Below, one piece after another: positions 11,332-23,154 of a DNA stretch of 64,000 nucleotides. Source of the DNA: Omphiscola glabra (Eukaryota > Mollusca > Gastropoda > Lymnaeidae); assembly GCA_964017045.1 (NCBI GenBank), contig OZ024801.1, forward strand, positions 30,352,049 to 30,416,048, given 5' to 3'. Under the pieces are notes generated by a model that did not search any database, had not been told where the DNA came from, and was given only the letters and a program-made list of their open reading frames with translations. The position numbers and the translations under genes are program-made. Numbering within the stretch: position 1 is the stretch's first letter; the number at the start of each line of letters is the position of its first letter.

Positions 11332-11505
11332 CAGTGTTTCCCAAGTTTTTATTCAATTAGATGCCCATATCTACTTTTTCTATTTTTTTAAAAATAATTA
11401 CACAACGTTATAAAATTATAAATGTTTATCAATACAGTACAGTAACTACTTTCCGGGAGCTGACTGGCCACAAGTGGCCCGCAAGCCGTGGTTTGGGAAC
11501 CGCTA
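11332..11505. mobile_element. hAT-type MITE
   Basis: Left end CAGTGTTTCCCAAG and right end GTTTGGGAACCGCT form an inverted repeat. The interior includes ATGCCCATATCTACTTTT (shared with 7917) and AAGTGGCCCGCAAGCC. Flanks GGTTACAA and TATTATAA match at 5 of 8 positions, a weak possible target duplication. Confidence 0.7.
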
Positions 11506-11632
11506 TATTATAAGTTCTTTATATATTCGCTCAACACTTCATACACCGGTGGTTACTTAGGCGGGAGCAAGAGACGAGCCCCAATTCACATATTCATTAC
11601 GATATACTGTTGACCAGGTGGGGCTGCGGGAC

Positions 11633-11811
11633 CAGTGGTGTAGCTTGGGTTAGTGTCACCCGGGGTGGACCGAAAATTTTGCCGCCCCTCCCACGAAAAG
11701 AGAATGTCGGTGGTCGAAAATGCTGTACGTGCATATACTAAAATATAATAAGGGAAAAAAAGTACCCCCCTCGGGGTTAACACCCCTCCGCACCCCCTTC
11801 CTACGCCACAG
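11633..11811. mobile_element. CAGTGGCGTAGC-family MITE
   Basis: Left end CAGTGGTGTAGCTTGGGTTA, family motif CACCCGGGGTGG and right end CTACGCCACAG. Length is 179 bp. No convincing target duplication remains. Confidence 0.75.
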
Positions 11812-11984
11812 GGTGTGGCTCCGTCTGTTATATTGAGTTCACTCATTACCATTTTTTAAGGTTAATTCCGTTAACTTGTTGAATGTTGCAGACTTGCATC
11901 ACATTAAGAATGTCAGTTGTGTAGTTTTAAAAAAAATTTTTTTAAAAAAAAGTTTAAACTTTGTAATTTTCCAACCAATCAACC

Positions 11985-12579
11985 CGTGGCCTCACCATCC
12001 TACGTCTCAGATCGCTCCTCCCCTCGGTCCTTTTACGTCGTCAATGGGGCGGGAGTTTTTATTTTTTTTTCGCCGCGTCGCCTGCGTTCCCAAAACGCGC
12101 ACCCGCCACGCGAAGTTCGCCACGCTCTCCATCCCGCGTTGTGGTAACCCATCGCAAACAGAAAAAACATAGACTCGCCCTCTATGTGTCGGCTTTTGTT
12201 AGTGTGTGGTGGATTATTAGTTATTATTTTCTAAATGGATTAGCTCCTCTTTTGTTACGTTTTTGCAAGATGAACACATTCAGACGACAAGCGCTTTAAA
12301 CGCAAGGCTCGACAAAAGGGTGTCGCTGTGTTTTGTTTTCACGTGCCGCAGTTGTGAGGGTCGTGTTGTGAAAGAAATTGTAGCAGGCTACTCTGTTGTG
12401 TGTGTGAGGCAGACGTTACAAACCATTCACACGTTGGAGAGAGAGAGAGAGTGAGAACTGTGTTCAACAGAGAATAGTGGAGGGGAAATAATCCAGGAAT
12501 TGTATACCTCTCGATGGCTGTCCCACTGCAGTGAACTGACGGAATTTTAGCGTTACGAGCCGCCTGCTAACAGAGGTAG
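11985..12579 (+). promoter_or_regulatory. CpG-rich promoter-like patch with possible untranslated first exon
   Basis: 11985-12165 is much richer in CpG than its surroundings (TACGTCGTCAATGGGGCGGG, CGCCGCGTCGCC, CGCGCACCCGCCACGCG) and contains a GC-box-like GGGGCGGG. It is followed by unique sequence with a GA microsatellite at about 12438 and a donor-like CAGAG|GTAGGTAAC at about 12575. This could be a promoter plus a non-coding first exon on the plus strand. Direction and function are inference; a mobile-element origin for the GC-rich part is not excluded. Confidence 0.25.
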
Positions 12580-13320
12580 GTAACGCAGTAACTCATTATT
12601 TCGCCAACAATACAGTTGTTATTTAGTTTCCATATGATGTGTCCTTTGAATTATTATTGCAGAGATTTTCTGCATTATACAGTCAGAACAGAAAGTAAAC
12701 ATTCATAACGTGTGATTCCCAACAGCTTCTTTTTGTAATGTTCCATAATGACCATAATATTACGGTTCGTTGAGTAGAGTTATACATGTAGATGTAATTA
12801 GGTAGTATTTTAATGTTACACACTATGTACTAATAATGTAGGCTGTAGCCGTAGCCTTGCACGGTATGGGGTATGGTGTCATGGAAGTTGTTTTAAAAAA
12901 CGAGGTCTGGATGAACGTAAAAGGGATTGTTTCGTTCCTCTTCCACAACATTTCCTTCATGTATTTGTGATTGTGCGTGTTTTTGTTTGTCGCCTGAATT
13001 TGCCAGTACTGTGCCAGAACATTTGAACACAGTGCAGGATTAACCCTCTTGAGACAGATGGGCCGATCTATCGGCCCAGGGCGAAAAGTTATGCAAATCA
13101 AGATATCTCATTTGCATAAATGTTGAGATTTCAGTTTGATTTACAAAGATTGTATTAGTTCATTCAATTTCCTACAAGAATATATATAGTTTTATACATG
13201 TAAAGGAAATAGTTTTTTTTTTTTAAATATTTTTCAATGGAAGTGCCGAGCTTGTAAAAGGTGATCCGTCTTTTTGGCATATACACCCCGAAAAGGCTCC
13301 GTCCCGATAGGGTTAAACCA
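12580..13320. other. No gene seen
   Basis: AT-rich unique sequence. A short inverted pair around 13045-13085 (GATGGGCCGATC and ATCGGCCCAGGG) and a later TCCCGATAGGG stand out weakly. Nothing is supported as a gene. Confidence 0.5.
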
Positions 13321-13323
13321 AAG

Positions 13324-13528
13324 AAGCGGTTCTCAACCTATGACTATGAGTCGCGATCCCTTTGGGGGGTCGAACGACCCTTTCCCCAGGGGTCGCCTAA
13401 GATCATCGGAAAACTAATATACTCTACAGTTATGAAGTAGCAACGAAAACAATTTTGTGGCTGGGGGTCGCCACACCATGAAGAACTGTATTAAAGGGTC
13501 GCGGCATTAGATATGTTGAGAATCACTT
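13324..13528. mobile_element. Charlie-type hAT MITE, opposite orientation to 8736
   Basis: The element starts CGGTTCTCAACCTATGA and ends near TTGAGAATCACTT. The interior GGTCGAACGACCC, GGGGTCGCCTAAGATCATCG and GTATTAAAGGGTCGCGGCAT matches the reverse complement of 8736-8914. Flanks AACCAAAG and AACAATGG may be a decayed target duplication. Confidence 0.88.
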
Positions 13529-13545
13529 AACAATGGGTTTAAGAG

Positions 13546-13935
13546 GCACGTGGCGAGGGCCTCACGTCATTTCGGATGACAGCGACGAACAAGGGGTCAT
13601 TTTGTCTTGGGGGGAGGTGCCAAGGCGCCCCACGTCATTTAGGATTACAACGACAAACAAGGGGTCATTTTGACTTGGAGGCAGGTGTCAAGCCACCCCA
13701 CGTCATTTAGGATTACAACGACAAGGGGTCATTTTGTTTTGGGGACAGGTGCCAAGGCGCCCCACGTCATTTAGGATTACAACGACAAAGGGTCATTTTG
13801 TCTTTGGGCAAGGGCCAAGGCGCTCCACGTCATTTAGGGTTACAAAAACAAGGGGTCATTTTGTCTTGGGGGCAGATGGTAAGTGCCAAGGCGCCCCACG
13901 TCATATAAATAGTGTTCCAACTACTACATTTTGTC
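13546..13935. repeat. 63-71-bp minisatellite, about 6 copies
   Basis: CACGTCATTTAGG recurs at 13563, 13631, 13699, 13763, 13826 and 13897. Units carry AAGGGGTCATTTTGTCTTGG and CCAAGGCGCCCCACGTCAT. Length varies by several bases, so this array is older or less constrained than the exact-phase arrays further right. Confidence 0.9.
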
Positions 13936-14497
13936 TTTGGCTAGAAAGTGGTTGGTGGGGGGGGGGGGCTTAATTTGACCTTTAACTTACTTGTAATAAA
14001 GTAATGTACAGTATTGATGGGCATCTTGACTCCATGCATAGCAAATTAAAGAACTATGAAGGGGAAAAAATAATTAAAAGTTAATGATAAAACAAAAAGT
14101 TATAAACTTTCATTAGGCTTGACGAAATAGGCCTACATCATCAAAGTAAGCATTTTTAAACTGTCGTCTTATTTCATCAGGGTACTCAAGGGTGAACAGA
14201 GTAATAAGTTCAATGTTTGCTAATTGGGTCAATGAAAGTCCTTTTTTTAATATTTTAAATTTCTCAATCGTGATATTTAAGCTTCTACGACAGATGGACT
14301 GGAACGCGAAATGATGATATGAATACGTTTCCAGAGGCGTGGGGGGAATGGTGCCCAGGTCAATATTAAAGAAGTGTTCCCCCCCTCCCCCAAACACACA
14401 CATTGATTTGACAGACATTTTAAATATTGTCTTATAAATGATACACCATTTTAAATGGCTGTCTATAAGTATAAGTTCATATTTTTATCTTTTATAG

Positions 14498-14558
14498 AAG
14501 TGGAGCTACAATTTAGTCCGGGGCGGTCGCCACTTTGCATCCCCTAAGTGCACCACTG
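14498..14558. mobile_element. Short internally deleted CAGTGGCGTAGC-family MITE
   Basis: AAGTGGAGCTACAATTTAGT and CCGGGGCGG at the left and TAAGTGCACCACTG at the right match both ends of the family with almost no interior. No target duplication is evident. Confidence 0.5.
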
Positions 14559-14559
14559 A

Positions 14560-15070
14560 CATTTCGTCTGCCTCCGTGAGTCTTGCCCCAGCGTTGTTTT
14601 AACACATTAAGAGATGTATTCAAAATGAAAGGAATTTCTTATGGAAACATCAATTATTGTTATCTTAAATGTCCCCCCCCCCACCCTATTTCAGCTCACT
14701 AATAATTAACAGAAACCTTGCCCCCCACCCCGCCCCTCTAAACTGCAACCAGTTTTTTAAAATTTAACTATAGCGCGTAATGACATTATGAAAAGCTCTC
14801 TGGGTCATGAGTGGATCTTTCATGCTGACATTGTCATCGTGAAATCTCTTGAAATCCCAAGGTTTTGAAAAACGTGGAAGCCATTAACGCTTATTATTCT
14901 TTTGGCGTGTGTTAACGTTGGGTAAACCTTCTATTAGCGCATGTCAGCTTTTGCTATAGCGTCTGTTGTCTGTGGTCATTTTATGTTAGCCTTTGTAAGA
15001 ATCTGTTATCGTCTGTTATATGTTCTTAGTCTCTGGGGGTATTTACATGCGCCTGAAATCTGGTTCTTAA
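14560..15070. other. No gene seen
   Basis: Contains two C-rich tracts near 14670 and 14722 and otherwise unique sequence. No coding or structural signal is supported. Confidence 0.5.
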
Positions 15071-15072
15071 TT

Positions 15073-15182
15073 TCTTTTAGCTTCCACTACTATACGCTAT
15101 CTGTTAGCTTCTGCTACTATGTACTATCTGTGAGCTTCTACTACTATATACTATACATTAGCTTCTACTACGATATACTCTC
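15073..15182. repeat. 27-bp minisatellite, 4 copies
   Basis: AGCTTC landmarks at 15079, 15106, 15133 and 15160 give an exact 27-bp period (TTAGCTTCTGCTACTATGTA type units). Confidence 0.88.
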
Positions 15183-15189
15183 ACGTTGG

Positions 15190-16580
15190 CAAGTTTTCAG
15201 AAACTTAGTTGACAGAATACAATGACCATTTCCTCACCAAGTCCCCATCTGCCCCTGTCATAGTTACTCAACCGCCTTTTCTCTCTCTCTCTCTCTTTTA
15301 TCTACTCATACACATGACTCATTTTGATCATTATATTTTCGAGTACACACTCCAAGCCAGCCAATCTGGTATAGTGCGATATGGCGTTCACACATACAGA
15401 AAACCTTGCTATTTAACTCATACTAAGAAATGATCTACACATTAAGAATCCGTCTCTCCAGCATCACGCACTTGTCTGGACACTGAATCCCGGCGTAACT
15501 GACGTGTAAAGTGTTGCGACGTCAATCCATTGGGTTACTTAGTGTTGTCCCCGACTCGGTTTTTTTAAAATTATCAGACGTCATCTGATAAACGGAGCAT
15601 ATGCCTTTTGATTTGGATTCCGACTCAAAAAGTCTGTCTTTGTAGTCCTTATTTAGCCAAACCGAGCCAAAGAAGCGTCGCACAACTATATACATGGATC
15701 TTTTTGACTCCTCGGGTCAACCAGAAGCGATAATAACTCTCCCCTCCCCTGGCGCTGATGGGTCCAACAAGTTAATGCACACCACATTAAAGCGCTCCCT
15801 TTAGTGATGCGCGCCGCGTCCATTTAAGATGCAACTCACTTTAGACTGGAGCATGCTGTAATTCTATTAGGTTGATGTAGAGCACACGGACAGTTCGCTC
15901 GGCGATTGGTTCATAGCTTAAACCACTAAAACCCGGAAATTGTTTAAAAGTGTTTGAAACATTATTTCCTGAAGTTAACCTTTCTTAATTCTTAACGCCG
16001 TGAAATTACACATTTTAGAAAATATGACAGCGAATAGAGAAGACAGATGGCTGGCGAAATGCCTGCATGCTTTAAATATAAACAAACCAACACTTTCTGG
16101 CAGCAATGCATTCAATAAGGGGTACGGTTTACGGTTAAGGGTCAATCTCAAGCTTGTGGACTGTAGTTCTGTCCCCATAGAAGCAAAAACGACACCAGTA
16201 TCCAGGGTAGATGGGACTCAACCTTGGATGGAACTCAACTAAGAGAAGCAAACTCGGAAATCAAACCCGGAGATGGAGTCCCTTAGGCGGTTCTTACATT
16301 GACACAATGAACAATTCCGACTACTCCTGCAAGGTGGAACCCCATATGAGCAAATTGAAACGCACACACGAACACACACTGTTGCTCGTCCACTGCTTCC
16401 TGGTCAATTTTCAGTCATCTTGACGAAGTCCTGCCATTGGACCAAGAGAGTGAGGCTGACGAACTGAGCGACTCTCACTTAATACAGAATACAGCCTACT
16501 GCTCAAATCGAAGTCTTGGTCATCTTCGCATGCCAAGGACGAACTTTAATATATATACAGTTTACGGTTTATAAAGAGGC
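15190..16580. other. No gene seen; unique sequence
   Basis: Contains a short CT microsatellite at about 15281-15300 and otherwise unique, moderately balanced sequence. Short ORFs near 16000-16420 show no recognised motif. The stretch could be intronic or regulatory, but nothing specific is supported. Confidence 0.45.
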
Positions 16581-16588
16581 ATTTAGTT

Positions 16589-16719
16589 CAGTGGTGCAGG
16601 CAAGGGCCTTAAGTTTGGGTGAATTTTCAACCAACTACAAACAGAGTTTTGTTCGCGTAAAGAGGGCGACAAAAATCTTTCCCCACCGCGGGCGGAAGTA
16701 AACCCTAGCGACGCCACTG
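16589..16719. mobile_element. CAGTGGCGTAGC-family hAT MITE with perfect target duplication
   Basis: Left end CAGTGGTGCAGGCAAGGG, right end CCTAGCGACGCCACTG. The perfect 8-bp duplication ATTTAGTT lies at 16581-16588 and 16720-16727, which assigns this family to the hAT superfamily by duplication length. The element is 131 bp and non-coding. Confidence 0.93.
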
Positions 16720-16942
16720 ATTTAGTTTTCTATTTGATGAGAATTTCTCATGGGAACATGTTATATAACATAGATCGGGCTGATGACGTGAGAACTCAAA
16801 ACACGGACGTGTCTTAAAGTTCGTCACGTTCGACTTGTGTGTGTGTTTGTATGTGTGTGTGTGACGACAGACAAACCTACACATATATCATAACGCAGCA
16901 AGGGAACTTGAAACGTTGTATGGGGGAATGTCTTATTGAATA

Positions 16943-17697
16943 TCACCACAAAACACGTACAGTCAGCACCACCACAGAGCATGTGAAGTCAGCACAACCA
17001 CAAAGCACGTGCAGTCAGCACCACCACAAAGCACGTACAGTCACCACAAAACACGTGAAGTCAGCACTACCACAAAGCACGTGAATTCAGCACCACCACA
17101 AATCACGTACAATCAGAACCACCACAAAGCATGTGAAGTCAGCACCACAACAAAGCACGTACAATCAGCACCACCATAAAGCATGTGAAGTCAGCACCAC
17201 CACAGAGCACGTACAATCAGCACCACCACACAGCACGTACAATCAGCACCACCACAGAGCACGTACAATCAGCACCACCACAAAGCATGTGAAGTTAGCA
17301 CCACCACAGAGCACGTACAACAGCTCCACCACAGAGCACGTTCAATCAGCACCACCACAACGCACTTGAATTCAGCACCACCACAAAGCACGTACAATCA
17401 GCACCACCACAAAGCATGTGAAGTCAGCACTACCACAGAGCACGTACAATCAGCTCCACCACAGAGCACGTTCAATCAGCACCACCACAACGCACTTGAA
17501 TTCAGCACCACCACAAAGCACGTACAATCAGCACCACCACAGAGCACTTACAATCAGCACCACCACAGAGCACTTACAATCAGCACCACCACAGAGCACG
17601 TACAATCAGCACCACCACAGAGCACGTACAATCAGCACCACCACAGAGCACCTACAATCAGCACCACCACAGAGCACGTACAATCAGCACTACCAAG
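16943..17697. repeat. 26-bp minisatellite, about 29 copies
   Basis: Unit AGCACCACCACAGAGCACGT plus ACAATC. Variants alternate ACAGAGCACGTACAATC with ACAAAGCATGTGAAGTC, suggesting higher-order block duplication. Plus-strand ORFs rich in QHHHKA and STTTEHV are frame-rotated readings of the repeat. Confidence 0.95.
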
Positions 17698-17815
17698 TCG
17701 CGTGGGTCCAGCAATCCTCAGATTATTATGTGGCCCACAGTTGTGATGAAGGAAACAATTTAAAAAAAAAAACGAAAAATGTTTCACTTTCAAGCGATGG
17801 CTCTGCGTGTACACA

Positions 17816-18062
17816 TCCGCCCCATCAACATCAAACCGCGTGTACACATTAGCCATCCCCCCCCCCCCAACGATCACAACGCACCTCAACTACTACAATT
17901 TTAAAGCATGTAAAGAGCGTGACCATAGCAACAAATGTTAGCAACAACACATCCTTACACAGCCAATTAACGACTGCGCGTGTACACATCTTCACCACCA
18001 CAACGATGTACACATCAGCACCACCACAACAACAACGCATGTACACATCAGCACAACGAATA
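17816..18062. repeat. Diverged outlying copies of the 26-bp array
   Basis: Scattered GTGTACACATC and CAGCACCACCACAAC motifs resemble the array at 16943-17697 but with irregular spacing. A poly(C) tract sits near 17858. Confidence 0.55.
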
Positions 18063-18064
18063 AT

Positions 18065-18780
18065 ATGATGTGCAACACGACCCTGTGCCGTTATCTACCT
18101 GTGCAGAACCAGGTGTCTCGGGCATGTCACCCACAGTGAGCACACGTGAGTTATTGATTTCAGCCCCCCTCGTGCTCCCCTCGTTACGGATAACGTGCGT
18201 GAGCTTCATGTGTGACACGGTGGGGCACCGAAAGGACGGTGAGCAATCGATGGGCCCTGAAAAACCCTGTGATAATTTTAGTGCGCTTTCAGTCAGGGCG
18301 ATGTGTCATCGCAACGTCCGGTAAAAATCCCCGAGTGTTATTTTCAGTGTCTCAGGTGGAGTACGGTGCCCGGAGTAATAACTCGATCACGGTTCGTGCG
18401 ACCAAATTTGAATCCTGTGCAACTTTGTGAGTACATATGTGTTAGCTTAGATATGTGTACTGTGTTGTTTGATCAAAGTTTATGGGTGTGGCCAATTTGC
18501 CTATATAGAGATTTGAAAGGGGCCTTAACTCGTTCGGTTGTAGTAGTTCATCTGATTCGGACTTTTTGAGAATGCGTTTCAAAATCAATGTGGGGAATTT
18601 TCTCAATTTCTACGTCGTTATTATCTAATTCATATAACATTTGGTAATTTTTCTAATATGTCCCCAGTTTATAAAAAAAAATTTTAAGAATAATTTTATC
18701 TGCTTAGTTCAGTGCACTTATGTTCAAAGGTTGACATGTTTACTCGAAAGATTTTTCTTGGATTTTGTGTCTTGTTCTAG
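18065..18780. other. No gene seen; unique sequence
   Basis: Three overlapping short ORFs occupy 18070-18570 but show no recognised motif or splice signal. The latter half is AT-rich. Confidence 0.45.
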
Positions 18781-19168
18781 TTAAATGCTTTGCTTCAGAT
18801 TAAACACATTGTTTGAGATTAGACACATTGTTTCAGATTAAACACATTGTTTGAGATTAGACACATTGTTTCAGATTAGACACATTGTTTCAGATTAAAC
18901 ACATTGTTTGAGATTAGACACATTGTTTCAGATTAGACACATTGTTTCAGATTAAACACATTGTTTCAGATTAGACACATTGTTTCAGATTAGACACATT
19001 GTTTCAGATTAAACACATTGTTTGAGATTAGACACATTGTTTCAGATTAAACACATTGTTTGAGATTAGACACATTGTTTCAGATTAAACACATTGTTTG
19101 AGATTAAAGGCTTTGTCTCAGATTGAACACCTTGTTTCAGATTACAGGCTTTGTTTCCGACTAAACGC
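18781..19168. repeat. 19-bp minisatellite, about 20 copies
   Basis: Two unit types, CAGATTAAACACATTGTTT and GAGATTAGACACATTGTTT, alternate in runs, indicating duplication of two- and three-unit blocks. Edge units are more diverged. Confidence 0.95.
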
Positions 19169-19428
19169 TTATCCACTAATATAGCAGAAGTGTCGTCACG
19201 GCACCCCTCTTCGCACGCCACTGGGAACCGCTTACATGTCGAGTTAATTTTTTTAAATGTTTCTGCATATATCTCCATATAGACACCTTTGTGGCGCTGG
19301 TGGACGGTGGTAAAGAAATACAGGCCAATTTGTAAAAACGGGTTCCTAAACTTTCAAATTCATGAGATTTTTTTTTTTTTAAATGGGCTAGCTGATGAGA
19401 AAAGTGGAATGAAGACATTTTAAAGGGA

Positions 19429-19905
19429 TTGTGTGTCATGGGTATGTGTATTATGGGTATGTGTGTTATGGGTATGTGTATTATGGGTATGTGTATTATG
19501 GGTATGTGTGTTATGCGTATGTGTATTATGGGTATGTGTATTATGGGTATGTGTGTTATGGGTATGTGTATTATGTGTATGTGTATTATGGGTATGTGTG
19601 TTATGCGTATGTGTTTTGCGTGTGTGTGTTATGCGTATGTGTGTTATGGTTATGTGTGTTATGGGTAGGTGTGTTATGCGTAGGTTGTTTATGCGTATGT
19701 GTGTTATGCGTATGTGTGTTATGGGTATGTGTGTTATGGGTAGGTGTGTTATGCGCAGGTTGTTTATGCGTAGGTTGTTTATGCCTAGGTTGTTTATGCG
19801 TAGTGTGTTATGCGTATGTGTGTTATGGGTATGTGTGTTATGGGTATGTGTGTTATGGGTATGTGTATTATGGGTATGTGTGTTATGGGTATAGTGTGCT
19901 TTCGG
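19429..19905. repeat. 15-bp GT-rich minisatellite, about 32 copies
   Basis: Units ATGGGTATGTGTGTT and ATGGGTATGTGTATT, with a degenerate middle (ATGCGTAGGTTGTTT). Because 15 is divisible by three, all plus-strand frames stay open and give repeats such as VCYGY and MCVMG. These are not taken as genes. Confidence 0.95.
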
Positions 19906-20128
19906 TATTGTGAGTTATCGAGGTAGGTTGTGTGCATCTCAAGCTGGTAACTCGCTCACCTAGTGCTAAGAATAGGTGCAACAACAACACTGATGCCGTC
20001 ACGCTAGTGAGAACGTCAATAACGCCTTCTTGTGTCACATTGACAAAACTGTCAACGCCTGTGCATGTCTACCGGTTTTGTCTGCGTATTCGAGTGCGTT
20101 AGGTTGTAGGTTGTAAAGAGCTCTCTCC

Positions 20129-20364
20129 CCCGCTGTCACACACACTCTCTCTCACTCATTCACTCTCTCCGTACTCTCCCCTCTCTCTCCCTCTATGTAT
20201 CTCATTCCCTCTCTTCCCCCTCTCCCCTCTCTCTCCCTCTGTGTATCTCATTCACTCTCTTTCCCCCTCTCTCCCATCTCTCTCTATCATTCGCTCTCTC
20301 CCCTCTCTCTTTTTTGCTTGTATAAATGAGAGCCTAATATATGTATATATATATATATATATAT
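20129..20364. repeat. CT-rich low complexity followed by (TA)n
   Basis: Irregular CTCTCTCCC and TCTCATTCACTC repeats run from 20129 to about 20316, then a TA dinucleotide run at about 20339-20364. Confidence 0.85.
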
Positions 20365-20369
20365 AGAGC

Positions 20370-21087
20370 CGTAATACATATATATGGAGGCCTAGCGATC
20401 GTTTAACATTACATCCTACCACCCAATACCCATTACCTATTATATGGATATCTCTTATTTACCCCCAATACATTGTTACTAAATCTCATACAACACACCA
20501 TCTCAAATGTACAGACGTATATGTCTCTACAATCTCACATGTACCATGAACAGCCGTGCAGATCCCCTTAATGCTTACATCATCACCCGATGCGCTAACC
20601 ATCTGCTACCCTCACCCCCAACCTGGGTGGGGGTCAAATATCGAAACTTAAACCAGCCCATTAGGATGGTTTGTCGTCTGCCCCCCGGTGTAGATAAAAT
20701 ACAAGAATCAATAAATAAGTGTCTGTCTCGTCCAAATCTTGTAACTCCTAAACGTGACCTCCAAAAGATACGTTGGTCTGTCTTGGACGAGATAATACGA
20801 GAGAATTGGGATATAAAAACGAGATTCGTCGCGTGGGCCAACAGAGAACATTTTTCAATCATGACGCCATTGTGATCAAGTTGCCGTACGTCAGAGGCGA
20901 AGCCAGAAACAAAATTTGTGAATGGGTGTCGGCTGGGGGAAAAAACGGGGGATTGGTACTTCATTTCAAAATGGTCTCATTAGAAGAAAGATAATTAGTG
21001 GAAAGAATATGTTGGGAAGTGTTAGAATTCTAAAGAAGAAAAATCACAAAGTTTCCATGAAGATCAAATCGAAAGGAGAGTAGAGAA
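20370..21087. other. No gene assigned; overlapping ORFs on both strands
   Basis: ORFs of 122 codons (20507-20875, +) and 129 codons (20575-20964, -) overlap. Neither shows a recognised domain, and several ORFs of this length are expected by chance in 64 kb. Confidence 0.4.
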
Positions 21088-21095
21088 CATGTATG

Positions 21096-21281
21096 CAGGG
21101 CCGGCCTTAGGCCACTACAACCTATGCGGCCGCAGTGGGCCCCGCACTTTAATAGGCCCCGCGCGAATTTATTTTCTAATACAAAAATCTTAATTTTCTC
21201 TTATTATCCTTATCCCTACACAGACAGGGCCCCGCGCAATCCGTTTCGCACAGGGCGCCGCAATTGTTAGGGCTGGCCCTG
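21096..21281. mobile_element. hAT MITE, CAGGGCCGGCC family, perfect target duplication
   Basis: Left end CAGGGCCGGCCTTAGG, right end GTTAGGGCTGGCCCTG. The perfect 8-bp duplication CATGTATG lies at 21088-21095 and 21282-21289. The 186-bp interior is non-coding and carries repeated GGCCCCGCGC motifs near both ends. Confidence 0.93.
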
Positions 21282-21717
21282 CATGTATGTCGTTTGATAT
21301 ATGTCACACTTTGTCTTATTCAGGATAATAGAGGGGGTGGGAAATGCGTGAAACAAAGTAGGAGTAAACCTGGGGGTGGGGGTGGGGAAGACGGAACAGA
21401 ACAACGAACGTGTCGGCAGGAAGCCGTCTTCGGCGAACAAAGACTAACATATTTAAAAAAGAAAAATACAATGCTTATTTGCGATGGGTCATTCGGAAAT
21501 GGTAGTGTACTGCCCACTGGTCAATTGTTGTTGCCTTCGAAGACTGCACACGTAACAGTGACATACAGTCCAGGAAAAAATAAATTGAGGCACATTTGCC
21601 TGTCAAATAATTCAGCTGGAATGCAGGTATTGAGAAAAGAACAAGGATTTCGCCAGAGAGAGAAATGGACAGACCAGCTTAGAAATAGAGACTAATGGAA
21701 ACGGATTTTTGAACGGC

Positions 21718-21843
21718 CTATAATGTGCACCACTGCTATAATGTGCTCCACTACTATAATGTAAACCACGGCTATAATGTGCAACACTACTATAATGTGC
21801 ACCACTGCTTTAATATGCACCACTACTATAATGTGCACCACTT
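21718..21843. repeat. 18-bp minisatellite, 7 copies
   Basis: Seven units of CTATAATGTGCACCACTR with exact 18-bp phase and only substitutions. On the minus strand it reads as a six-residue hydrophobic repeat (VVHIIV). Confidence 0.92.
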
Positions 21844-21849
21844 CGACCA

Positions 21850-23150
21850 CAAAATTCAAAGAAGTGGAATATAATATTTTGAATCGATGAGTCCCGTCAC
21901 GCCCCCCCCCCCTTTTTTTTCCCAGCACAACCCGCCCCCCCCCCCCCGACACAAAATCCACCTCTGCGTGTCTATTTATTTCCCATGTCTGATCTATTGG
22001 TGATTATTTTTGGCAAATTCACCTAGTTGGGATCACATGTTTAAACTAATCAATAAGAAAATGCCTAAACGTTTTAATGATTGTTTTTATATTGACGAAA
22101 AGAAAGTTTAACCCCCCCCCCCCCAACCATGCTTAGCTACTTAGCTCAGTATAAGATACGATATTTAGATATACGCCCCTGGCCTTGGCAATAGCTGTGC
22201 ACGTCTTAGTAAATTTCTGAATGTGTTGGTGTTGGGTGGGTGGGGGGAGAGTATGGGAGGATTTGAGACTGGAGAAATAAAGATTTATTGAGCTCCATAT
22301 GTGCACTTATTTGAATGGTTGTCTAATTCCACATGACAAGCACGTGATTGCCTTGAAAGCCTAGACGTCTGCTAAAACAAAATGTCGGACGGCCAGACGA
22401 GTGTGCGTGTGTGTGTGCGTATTCTACAACTGGTCATTACACGGAGAGAGAATCCCACTCGACATCATTTCTTTACCTCAAATGGATACACACAAAAAAA
22501 TCTTCTCTAAAATCGTGTAAAAGCAATAGCTTCTCATATAGCTTCCACGCGGCGGCCCTTTTTTCTCTCTCTTTATTTGAGACGCAGCATTTTGATTTAA
22601 TTGTCAACTGCAGAGGGGTGTTTTTTCCATTGGGGGTGGGAGGAAAGCTTCCCCATAAAGATTTCAGGATTATCTGCTTGAAAAATTGTTACATCCACAA
22701 ATGTAATGAAAGTGCAGTTAATCTCCCAGTGGGTGTGTGTAAGGGGGGTATGATGTTAAATAACATCACCGATCTGAACGAACTGAGACACACCCCCACC
22801 CATCAAGCAGCCATTTTTGGAGTTCTCGAGGCGGGACTTTAAATTCAGCCGTAGCTGTTGTCATCAAACGTCAGATATCAAAGTCAGATTCGTAATTTTT
22901 TTTTTTTAAAGCGTTTGTGGACAGGTTCTTCTCTTTTCTATATTCCTCTGTCATCTGCCACAAATCTCCCCCCCCCCCCCCCCACACTCACACTTTTTTC
23001 TCCCCACTTTTAAGTACATCACATTTTCCAAATAAAAATTCTTTTAAAAAGAAAAAAAATTTAAATATTTCTCTAAATCACACATAAATATTTCTCTAAA
23101 TCACACATCACTATTAAACTATTAAATTCTTAAACGTGAAATCTTTTATA
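21850..23150. other. No gene seen
   Basis: Contains poly(C) tracts at about 21901, 21937, 22112 and 22968, two of them adjoining T runs, and a two-copy 24-bp repeat (AAATATTTCTCTAAATCACA) at 23062-23110. A 143-codon ORF at 22411-22842 has no recognised motif. Confidence 0.5.
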
Positions 23151-23154
23151 ATAC

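Noticed and set aside
16839..17852. Histidine- and threonine-rich ORFs
   Set aside because: Frame-rotated readings of the 26-bp array; protein sequence changes with frame at every unit.
19429..19913. Three plus-strand ORFs of 79-160 codons rich in Cys, Tyr, Met and Val
   Set aside because: All are frame readings of the 15-bp ATGGGTATGTGTGTT repeat.
19956..20072. Minus-strand donor-like CTAG|GTGAGC with 36 open codons
   Set aside because: Acceptor side is purine-rich and the frame closes immediately; likely chance.
20507..20964. Overlapping 122- and 129-codon ORFs on opposite strands
   Set aside because: No recognised family, no splice context, and mutual overlap makes at least one spurious.
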